Source of the DNA: an uncultured Mesocricetibacter sp.
GTDB lineage: Bacteria > Pseudomonadota > Gammaproteobacteria > Enterobacterales > Pasteurellaceae
Assembly (NCBI GenBank): GCA_905373425.1
Contig: CAJPST010000101.1
Location: 1-8,066, forward strand
Direction: 5' to 3'
DNA: 8,066 bases
The stretch's first letter is position 1. Each line of letters opens with the position of its first letter. The position numbers were made by a program, and so were the translations under genes. Under the pieces are notes generated by a model. That model saw only the letters and a program-made list of their open reading frames with translations. It did not search any database and had not been told where the DNA came from. Below are positions 1 to 5,646 of this stretch, in pieces.

Positions 1-474
1 CCAAGGTGTTTGCGGACGTTCGTCATTTTCCCAATCAAAATCTTCATCAATAATAACCGCTTTAGGTGCAAGATGCGCATTATCGCGTTCATCTGTCAAC
101 AAGAACCACTCTCGCTTTGCTGCCGAGCTTAAATCCGGTTTCCCTACTACTGCTTTAGCATAGGGATCTAACATTAACTTCTGCGGATTTGATTTTTGAT
201 GCGCCAAAGTGCGGTCACTTTTTTCATCATTTTTCGGATAAACCCGATAGCCATACTGTGTCCCTACAGCAACACCTTCAATCCAACAATGCCAGATTTG
301 ATTGTCACCACATTGCATCGGAAAACGTTTTTCTGCTCCGTTTTTATCAAACAGGCAAAGCTCGATTTGGGCGGCATTCGCAGAAAAAAGCGCAAAATTT
401 ATTCCCTGCCGACCGTCAATAATACATTTCGATGCCCCTAACGGCGAAGGGCTACCGTTTTTTACTCCATTCAT
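1..474 (-). CDS. glgX: Glycogen debranching enzyme GlgX, N-terminal 158 codons (partial, runs off the left edge)
   Basis: GlgX is a cytoplasmic GH13 isoamylase-type enzyme that hydrolyses the alpha-1,6 links of the short branches left after glycogen phosphorylase, releasing maltodextrins. Only the N-terminal part is present: the CBM48-like beta-sandwich and the approach to the catalytic barrel, so no catalytic residues can be seen. The translation shows NGSPSPLGA, then GINFALFSANAAQIELCLFD, then QYGYRV, KLMLDPYAKAV and LAPKAVIIDEDFDWE, ending at RPQTPW. All of these match the start of E. coli GlgX as I remember it. The ATG at 474 places the protein start level with the E. coli start. It has no good Shine-Dalgarno sequence, and an in-frame stop lies at 520-522. 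An uptake sequence lies in a variable linker (about residues 87-90) just before the NP-KLMLDP segment. It is third in the visible malQ-glgB-glgX order, 78 bp after glgB. Confidence 0.93.
   Translation of the reverse strand, partial: MNGVKNGSPSPLGASKCIIDGRQGINFALFSANAAQIELCLFDKNGAEKRFPMQCGDNQIWHCWIEGVAVGTQYGYRVYPKNDEKSDRTLAHQKSNPQKLMLDPYAKAVVGKPDLSSAAKREWFLLTDERDNAHLAPKAVIIDEDFDWENDERPQTPW
207..215 (+). repeat. DNA uptake signal sequence (Hin-type)
   Basis: Exact AAGTGCGGT inside glgX. Read on the gene strand it encodes part of D-R-T-L in a poorly conserved linker. Single intragenic copy with no partner nearby. Confidence 0.85.
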
Positions 475-505
475 ATTATGTTGTTCTGTTACGTTAATAT
501 TGGAC

Positions 506-535
506 TTCCCCGCATTTCCCTAATCATGCGGGGAA
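506..535 (-). promoter_or_regulatory. Intergenic hairpin between glgB and glgX
   Basis: A perfect 10-bp inverted repeat: TTCCCCGCAT at 506-515, a 10-base loop at 516-525, and ATGCGGGGAA at 526-535. In the minus-strand transcript it begins 17 bases after the glgB stop and ends 31 bases before the glgX ATG. No run of T follows the stem in the direction of transcription, so it does not look like a normal intrinsic terminator. A stem of this kind inside an operon more often blocks 3' exonucleases or sets unequal expression of the two genes; that role is inference. A small TAATC-N4-GATTA stem overlapping the glgB stop (542-555) sits just upstream. Confidence 0.6.
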
Positions 536-552
536 ACCACCTAATCAAGCGA

Positions 553-2784
553 TTATTTTTTCGTTTCCTTTTCTGAGGTTTTAGCTGCCTTTTTCTCGCT
601 TTTCAATTTTAGATATACCGTTGCCAACGGTGGTACGATAATCGAAATGGATTGTGCCTTACCATGGCTTTCAATCTCATCAGTGACAATGTCACCAATA
701 TTTCTTACATTAGAACCTTTATAATATTCCATATCCGTATTGAGAATTTCTTCATACACACCGGCAACATTCACACCGATACGATACCCTTCACGAGGAA
801 CCGGTGTGAAATTGCTGATTACAAGAACTCGTTCGCCCGCTTCGCTACGACGCTCAAACGCGAATACAGAATTTTGATGATCGTCCACTACTAGCCAATC
901 AAATCCTTCCGGCTTGTTATCAAGCTCAAAAAGTGCGGTCTCTTTTTGATAAGTTTTATTTAAGTCTTTCACCAGCTCTTGCACACCGCTATGCCAGCCA
1001 CCGCCATGGAAATCATCTAATAAAAACCAATCTAGGCTTTCTTGGTAATTCCATTCACGACCCTGTCCGAATTCATTACCCATAAATAACAATTTCTTAC
1101 CAGGATAGCCCCACATATAACCGTAGTAAGCACGCAAATTCGCAAATTTTTGCCACGCGTCGCCAGGCATTTTGCCGAGCAATGAGCATTTTCCATGTAC
1201 AACTTCATCATGCGATAAAGGTAATACATAATTCTCACTATATTGATAAATCATACCGAAAGTCATTTTATCGTGATGATATTGACGATAAATCGGATCC
1301 AATTTCATATAAGAAAGCGTGTCATTCATCCACCCCATATTCCATTTAAAATGGAACCCTAATCCACCGTTTTCAGGCGGCAAGGTTACACCGGCAAATG
1401 CGGTGGATTCTTCTGCCACAGAAATTGCTCCCGGCATTTGAGTACCAATTAAGTAATTGGTATGTTTAAGAAATTCAATAGCTTCCAAATTCTCCCGTCC
1501 ACCGTATTGGTTTGGTATCCATTCGCCATCGGCACGACTGTAATCACGATAAATCATTGATGCCACCGCATCTACTCGAATTCCGTCCAAACCAAAACGT
1601 TCCAACCAATATAACGCATTACTGGATAGGAAGTTTTTCACTTCATTGCGTCCGTAGTTATAAATCAAAGTGTTCCAGTCTTGATGGTAGCCTTCTTTCG
1701 GATCAGCATGTTCATACAGTGCTGTACCGTCAAATGCGACTAAACCGTGAGTATCGCTTGGGAAATGCCCCGGTACCCAGTCTAAAATAACATTAATCCC
1801 TTCCTTATGGGCTTTCTCCACTAAACGACGGAATCCGTCCGGTGAACCAAAACGGCTGGTCGGTGCATATAATCCAAGTGGCTGATAACCCCAGGAGCCA
1901 TCAAATGGAAATTCGGAAATCGGGAGTAATTCGATATGGGTAAATCCCATTTCTTTCACATAAGGAATTAATTCTTCGGCAATTTCGTCATAATCCAACC
2001 AGAAATTATTTTCTAAGTTGCGCCGCCATGAGCCTAAATGCACTTCATAAATAGAAATCGGTTGATTAACCTGATTAGCTTTGCGACGTTTTTCCGTCAT
2101 TGCCACTACTTCCGGCAACGCGCTGATTTGAGATGCCGTATCCGGACGAAGCTGTGCTGCAAAAGCGTAAGGGTCTGCTTTTAAACGAAGCTGACCATGA
2201 CAATCAATTAACTCGAATTTATACAATTCGCCTAATGCTACTTTTGGTAAAAATAGTTCCCATACACCGTTTTGCGGATGGAATCGCATCGGATGACGAC
2301 GTCCATCCCAATAATTGAAATCTCCTACTACAGAAACACGTTTCGCATTAGGCGCCCAGAGGCGAAAATTAACCCCGGATACACCGTCACATTCCATAAA
2401 ATGGGCGCCCAATACTTCATACGGGCGTAATAATGAACCTTCTGCAAGCAACCAGCTTTCCATATCATTCAACATTGGGTGGTAACGATAAGGATCTTCC
2501 ACAATCTGCGATTCGCTGCCCCAAAAGACTTGCAATTGGTAAGCAAAGAAACTGTCAACATTCGGTATAACCACAGCAAAAAAACCACGCCCGTCGATAG
2601 CTTTCAGCTCACACACCGCCTTTTGGTTTTCTTTTTCGATAACAACTACATGGTTAGCATCAGGCAATAAGGCGCGAATTTCAATGCCTTGTTCCGTTTC
2701 GTGCATACCTAGTACAGCAAAAGGATCGGAGTGAGTGCCATCAAAAAAAGAATTTATGACTGATTGGGATACTAAGTTGCTCAT
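553..2784 (-). CDS. glgB: 1,4-alpha-glucan branching enzyme GlgB
   Basis: GlgB cuts alpha-1,4 glucan chains and re-attaches the piece through an alpha-1,6 link, making the branches of glycogen in the cytoplasm. The 743-residue product has a complete GH13 layout: an N-terminal glucan-binding module (about 1-110), a CBM48 module (about 120-225, with FRLWAPNAKRVSVVGDFN), the catalytic barrel (about 245-600) and a C-terminal beta domain. The catalytic triad is visible: Asp405 in GIRVDAVASM, Glu458 in ISVAEES and Asp526 in LSHDEVVHG, the same numbering as in E. coli GlgB. The ATG is preceded by AGAGGA with good spacing. That Shine-Dalgarno overlaps the region just after the malQ stop, only 12 bp upstream, so the two genes are probably translationally coupled. 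The last 18 residues are almost all Lys, Glu, Ala, Ser and Thr, and extend about 15 residues beyond the E. coli protein. Confidence 0.98.
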   Translation of the reverse strand: MSNLVSQSVINSFFDGTHSDPFAVLGMHETEQGIEIRALLPDANHVVVIEKENQKAVCELKAIDGRGFFAVVIPNVDSFFAYQLQVFWGSESQIVEDPYRYHPMLNDMESWLLAEGSLLRPYEVLGAHFMECDGVSGVNFRLWAPNAKRVSVVGDFNYWDGRRHPMRFHPQNGVWELFLPKVALGELYKFELIDCHGQLRLKADPYAFAAQLRPDTASQISALPEVVAMTEKRRKANQVNQPISIYEVHLGSWRRNLENNFWLDYDEIAEELIPYVKEMGFTHIELLPISEFPFDGSWGYQPLGLYAPTSRFGSPDGFRRLVEKAHKEGINVILDWVPGHFPSDTHGLVAFDGTALYEHADPKEGYHQDWNTLIYNYGRNEVKNFLSSNALYWLERFGLDGIRVDAVASMIYRDYSRADGEWIPNQYGGRENLEAIEFLKHTNYLIGTQMPGAISVAEESTAFAGVTLPPENGGLGFHFKWNMGWMNDTLSYMKLDPIYRQYHHDKMTFGMIYQYSENYVLPLSHDEVVHGKCSLLGKMPGDAWQKFANLRAYYGYMWGYPGKKLLFMGNEFGQGREWNYQESLDWFLLDDFHGGGWHSGVQELVKDLNKTYQKETALFELDNKPEGFDWLVVDDHQNSVFAFERRSEAGERVLVISNFTPVPREGYRIGVNVAGVYEEILNTDMEYYKGSNVRNIGDIVTDEIESHGKAQSISIIVPPLATVYLKLKSEKKAAKTSEKETKK
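931..939 (+). repeat. DNA uptake signal sequence (Hin-type)
   Basis: Exact AAGTGCGGT inside glgB, followed by T-rich sequence (tctttttgat) that fits the extended uptake consensus. On the gene strand it encodes T-A-L within the C-terminal domain. Confidence 0.85.
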
Positions 2785-2796
2785 AATAAATCCTCT

Positions 2797-4899
2797 CTAG
2801 CGATTACGCGCTTGATTAATTAAGGTTAAAAACGAAACGACTGCTTCGTCATTAAAGATGTGTTCCAGCGAGCGTACCAGTTTTTTACGCCAATTCGGAT
2901 ATTCCTGTGAAGTACCCGGTAAATTAAAGGAAACTTCCTGCCCTATTAAATTTTCTAACTGTACGCCGATTAAACGACTGTGGCTTTCGGCAAGATAGCG
3001 ATGGATGACTCGATTAAGGTTATCATGCATTGCCATTGACATTGCATCGCCCCAGTAATCTTCGGGTAAATACCCATCGCGGTGTAAGCTGTCAAGTAGT
3101 GCCTGTTTATCGATTACCCGCTGTTTATATTTCTGCCCTAACATTTCGCCTTCTAACACATTCAAGCTACCGAATAGCTCTAAATCTCGGCAATGCCAAA
3201 AACTGGCTAAGGAAGGGACATCATGCGTTCCGACAGTTGCAAATGCATTAGGCGGAAAATTATCGATAGTCGGAAATTGATAATGGCGCTGCTCAAAATA
3301 CAATACGAAATAAGAAAAAATGCGAAACTCGTTTAATTTTAACCGCACTTCATCAGGTACTGTGCCAAGATCTTCACCGACAATTAAACATTGATTTCGT
3401 TGACTTTCAATGGCAAGTATGGCCATTAATTCGGCAAACGGGTAATACACGTAAACACCATCCGCGGCCGTTTTGTTTTCAGGAATCAACCATAGTCGGA
3501 ATAGCCCCATAACATGATCGATACGTAAAACGCCGAAATGTTGCATATTAGCGCGTAGCATATCAATAAACGGCTGGAAGCCTCTCGCTTTCAATACACT
3601 CGGATTATAAGGCGGTAAATTCCAGTTCTGACCGACCGGGCCTAGCGGATCCGGTGGTGCGCCAACAGAAGCATTCACGCAGAATAATTCGGGATCAGAC
3701 CAAACATCCGCACTACCACGCGAACTTTGTACCGCCAAATCACCGTAAATACCCAACTTCATTCCCAAATCCAAACAAAGCTGATCCAATTCGCTTAATT
3801 GTTGTTCGGTTATCCATTGTAACCACATATAGAAATTGGCTCGTGTATCACGTTCGGCGAGTTCGAGCAAACCCTTACGTTCAGTTTTCCATTTACTATC
3901 CCAACCTAGCCAGCCGATTTGATTTTCATCTTCCGGCATCGCCATATGCTGCTCGCAATCCAAAACATTAAATATGCCTTGATATAACAGCGGTTCGCCC
4001 TGTTCTTTCACAAACTCTGCAAACTGTGCGCGACGTTCAATAATTTTTTTCGACTTACTACGCTTAAAGAAGTCAAACAGCAACTCAAGTGCGGTCAGTT
4101 TTAACGCCGTTATTTGCTCGTAATCCACTAAATCAGCCTGACGTAAACGGGCAATCTGTGCTTCTTGACGGCTAAACCAATTTTGTGCGGTTTTGCATAA
4201 CGCAAATTCAGGTAATGCCGGAATGTCCAGATAAATAAAATTTAACCAACGACGTGATGATGCACTATACGGACTCGCCCATTCCGGCACGGAGGGATAC
4301 AACAAATGCAAAGGGTTAATTCCGATAAAATCGACACCAAAACCAACCGCTCTTTCAATCAAATAACGCAAATCGCCAAAATCACCAATTCCCCAGTTAC
4401 GGTCGGAACGTAAACTATAAAGCTGTACGTTCAGTCCCCAGGCTTTTTTATCTGCAAGCACTGGCGGTTGATAAGCGGTTTTCGGTTGTACCAATAAGCG
4501 CACACGGTAAGTTTTGCGTGCTTGGGTTAAATGCAAGGCGTAATAGCCGTAAGATTGCGCCGATAAATTCAGCTCGTTGGATTGAGACGGAGAGAATGTC
4601 CCGTCAGAGAGTTTTTTTCCTGCTTCGTCAAACAGTTGGTATTTTATAGAAGCGGTGTGAGAGAAGAACGAATCGCTCAAATCATATCGAATAGGTTCGT
4701 TTTCGTTCGCTACCACCACTTCATCAAACAGTTTATTGTTCCTACCGGACTTGCTTTGAGTAGGAAATTGTAGCAATTCGATGAAGTAATCAAGGGTTTC
4801 CGGTTTGGCATAAATTAAATTCCCATCAATATCGTAATGGGAAACCGCAATACCCAAATTTTCAGCATCCTTTTTGTGTTGCTCGGAAATAGAATTCAT
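2797..4899 (-). CDS. malQ: 4-alpha-glucanotransferase MalQ (amylomaltase)
   Basis: MalQ transfers maltodextrinyl units between maltodextrins, releasing glucose and lengthening chains for phosphorylase; it is cytoplasmic. The 700-residue protein is of normal length for the bacterial GH77 family (E. coli about 694). An N-terminal beta-sandwich region (about 1-145) precedes the barrel, which opens at WGLNVQLYSLRSDRNWGIGDFGDL (about 154-177). Catalytic residues are present: nucleophile Asp461 in LRIDHVMG, acid/base Glu509 in GEDLGTVP, and Asp560 in THDVPS. GAPPDPLGPVGQNWNLPPYN (414-433) is another family hallmark. The start at 4899 is supported by AGGTG seven bases upstream. It is the first gene after a 204-bp gap with a CRP-like site and promoter, and glgB begins 12 bp after its stop. 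This places it in the glycogen operon rather than in a maltose operon with malP as in E. coli. Confidence 0.97.
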   Translation of the reverse strand: MNSISEQHKKDAENLGIAVSHYDIDGNLIYAKPETLDYFIELLQFPTQSKSGRNNKLFDEVVVANENEPIRYDLSDSFFSHTASIKYQLFDEAGKKLSDGTFSPSQSNELNLSAQSYGYYALHLTQARKTYRVRLLVQPKTAYQPPVLADKKAWGLNVQLYSLRSDRNWGIGDFGDLRYLIERAVGFGVDFIGINPLHLLYPSVPEWASPYSASSRRWLNFIYLDIPALPEFALCKTAQNWFSRQEAQIARLRQADLVDYEQITALKLTALELLFDFFKRSKSKKIIERRAQFAEFVKEQGEPLLYQGIFNVLDCEQHMAMPEDENQIGWLGWDSKWKTERKGLLELAERDTRANFYMWLQWITEQQLSELDQLCLDLGMKLGIYGDLAVQSSRGSADVWSDPELFCVNASVGAPPDPLGPVGQNWNLPPYNPSVLKARGFQPFIDMLRANMQHFGVLRIDHVMGLFRLWLIPENKTAADGVYVYYPFAELMAILAIESQRNQCLIVGEDLGTVPDEVRLKLNEFRIFSYFVLYFEQRHYQFPTIDNFPPNAFATVGTHDVPSLASFWHCRDLELFGSLNVLEGEMLGQKYKQRVIDKQALLDSLHRDGYLPEDYWGDAMSMAMHDNLNRVIHRYLAESHSRLIGVQLENLIGQEVSFNLPGTSQEYPNWRKKLVRSLEHIFNDEAVVSFLTLINQARNR
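3342..3350 (-). repeat. DNA uptake signal sequence (Hin-type)
   Basis: Exact ACCGCACTT (minus-strand AAGTGCGGT) inside malQ. It is read in frame as V-R-L in DEVRLKLNEF, shortly after the catalytic GEDLGTVP motif, and is followed on the minus strand by A/T-rich sequence. Confidence 0.85.
4087..4095 (+). repeat. DNA uptake signal sequence (Hin-type)
   Basis: Exact AAGTGCGGT inside malQ. On the gene strand it encodes T-A-L in KLTALELL, a variable helical insertion of the GH77 barrel. Confidence 0.85.
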
Positions 4900-4935
4900 T
4901 GTTTACACCTATTACAGCTATAAAACCACACTTTC

Positions 4936-4963
4936 ATTGTAGCCTGACAAACAATAAAAACAA
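4936..4963 (-). promoter_or_regulatory. Predicted sigma-70 promoter for malQ-glgB-glgX
   Basis: On the minus strand TTGTTT (4958-4963) and TACAAT (4936-4941) are separated by 16 bp, a good -35/-10 pair. The start would be near 4929, giving a leader of about 30 bases with the AGGTG ribosome site in it. The only better-placed upstream element is the CRP-like site. A 6-bp inverted repeat, ACAATA-N11-TATTGT (4951-4973), straddles the -35 box and could be an operator. Confidence 0.6.
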
Positions 4964-4977
4964 CGACTATTGTCTGA

Positions 4978-4999
4978 TTTTGTGATCTCTGTCAAACGA
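4978..4999 (-). promoter_or_regulatory. Candidate CRP (cAMP receptor protein) site upstream of malQ
   Basis: The core TGTGA-N6-TCAAA (4981-4996) differs from the CRP consensus TGTGA-N6-TCACA at a single base. Its centre at 4988.5 is about 59.5 bp upstream of the predicted start at 4929. This is close to the -61.5 position of class I CRP-activated promoters, given one or two bases of uncertainty in the start. Activation of a glycogen/maltodextrin operon by CRP is biologically sensible, but the site is predicted from pattern only. Confidence 0.6.
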
Positions 5000-5103
5000 A
5001 TTGTGCAATTTGCTGTAAGCATTTAGCTGAAACTGAAAAATTATTCTACTTTTTCCATCTTATTTTTATATTTTAACTAGCCTTTAACTTCGCTTTCTAT
5101 TTT

Positions 5104-5547
5104 TTAATTTTCTTCATCAATCACGAATTCAAACCAATCGATTATGTTTTCTTCGTGCACACCATTAGTAATCATTATACCTGCTTGTTTTACCGTATCC
5201 GGATTTCCTGAAATCAAAGGATGCCAATCAAATAGAGGTTTATTTTCATACAATAACCGATAGGCACAGGTGGAGGGCAACCAATTGAAATCCGGCAAAT
5301 TTTTTTTCGTTAATTTAGTACAGTCATCCATTAATTCAAAACGGCGAGAATAATTACCGCACTTTCCTGTTTCAAGGTTGAGTAAGTCACAGGCTACACG
5401 GGTGAAATAAATTCGCTCATATTTGCCACGTCCACGCAAATATTTGCGATAGCAGCACTTACCGCAGCCATCGCACAAAGCTTCCCATTCTTCTTCATTC
5501 ATCTCTAACAGAGATTTTCGTTTCCAAAATTCAGGTTCCAAATTCAT
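5104..5547 (-). CDS. YcgN-family (UPF0260) protein with CxxCxxCC motif, function unknown
   Basis: This 147-residue cytoplasmic protein has no signal peptide or membrane segment. It resembles E. coli YcgN and the UPF0260 family: the shared features are the opening FWKRKSLLEM, then WEALCDGCGKCC, IYFTRVACDLLN, NYSRRFELMDDC, NLPDFNWLPSTCAYRLL and DWHPLISG. Cysteines 25, 28, 31 and 32 form a CxxCxxCC cluster, with further Cys at 53, 63, 76 and 94. The family is assumed to bind zinc or an iron-sulfur centre, but no reaction is known to me. The start is supported by agreement with the E. coli N-terminus and a modest GGATAG ahead of the ATG. It lies 99 bp after glnS, with a strong hairpin between, so it is transcribed either by read-through or from a weak local promoter. 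No clear intrinsic terminator follows it. Confidence 0.92.
   Translation of the reverse strand: MNLEPEFWKRKSLLEMNEEEWEALCDGCGKCCYRKYLRGRGKYERIYFTRVACDLLNLETGKCGNYSRRFELMDDCTKLTKKNLPDFNWLPSTCAYRLLYENKPLFDWHPLISGNPDTVKQAGIMITNGVHEENIIDWFEFVIDEEN
5356..5364 (-). repeat. DNA uptake signal sequence (Hin-type)
   Basis: Exact ACCGCACTT (AAGTGCGGT on the gene strand), read in frame as Lys62-Cys63-Gly64 of the YcgN-family protein, so the uptake site covers the codon of a cysteine that appears conserved. Confidence 0.85.
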
Positions 5548-5587
5548 AACTATCCGATTCGGTAAAATTTAGTGAGAGTTGTAATAA

Positions 5588-5596
5588 AAGTGCGGT
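5588..5596 (+). repeat. DNA uptake signal sequence (left arm of paired hairpin)
   Basis: Exact AAGTGCGGT followed by AGAAAAAATTCACATTTTTT, an excellent fit to the extended uptake consensus with two A/T blocks. Confidence 0.9.
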
Positions 5597-5618
5597 AGAA
5601 AAAATTCACATTTTTTCG

Positions 5619-5627
5619 ACCGCACTT
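5619..5627 (-). repeat. DNA uptake signal sequence (right arm of paired hairpin)
   Basis: Exact ACCGCACTT. On the minus strand AAGTGCGGT is followed by CGAAAAAATGTGAATTTTTT, again a near-ideal extended uptake sequence that overlaps the A/T blocks of the left copy. Confidence 0.9.
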
Positions 5628-5646
5628 TTATATCTTAACCGATATT

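Larger units (their letters stand above)
5584..5631 (-). terminator. Hairpin made of two head-to-head uptake sequences, downstream of glnS
   Basis: A 13-bp perfect stem pairs 5584-5596 with 5619-5631, and contains AAGTGCGGT on one arm and ACCGCACTT on the other. After one mismatch a further 7 bp pair (5598-5604 with 5611-5617) around the loop TTCACA. On the minus strand the descending arm ends in CACTTTTATTA, a short T tract. The hairpin begins 16 bases after the glnS stop. Paired uptake sequences acting as transcription terminators are well known in Haemophilus and relatives. Because the next gene lies on the same strand, termination may be partial. Confidence 0.8.

Noticed and set aside
496..498. 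Possible ATT start for glgX with GGGGAAG upstream
   Set aside because: It is in frame, but ATT starts are very rare. The ATG at 474 matches the E. coli GlgX start in length, and the GGGGAAG belongs to the hairpin arm.
189..523. Three overlapping plus-strand open frames of 73-81 codons
   Set aside because: They lie opposite glgX and its upstream gap. The minus-strand translation is clearly GlgX, so these are shadows.
3654..3971. Plus-strand open frame of 105 codons inside malQ
   Set aside because: It lies wholly antisense to a strongly conserved GH77 coding region, has no recognisable protein family features, and no ribosome site that I could find.
4183..4191. Additional uptake sequence TTGTGCGGT in malQ
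   Set aside because: Two mismatches to the core; this level of similarity is expected by chance.
4891..5103. Intrinsic terminator for the ycgN-like gene
   Set aside because: I searched for a GC stem followed by T residues on the minus strand and found only weak 4-6 bp pairings.
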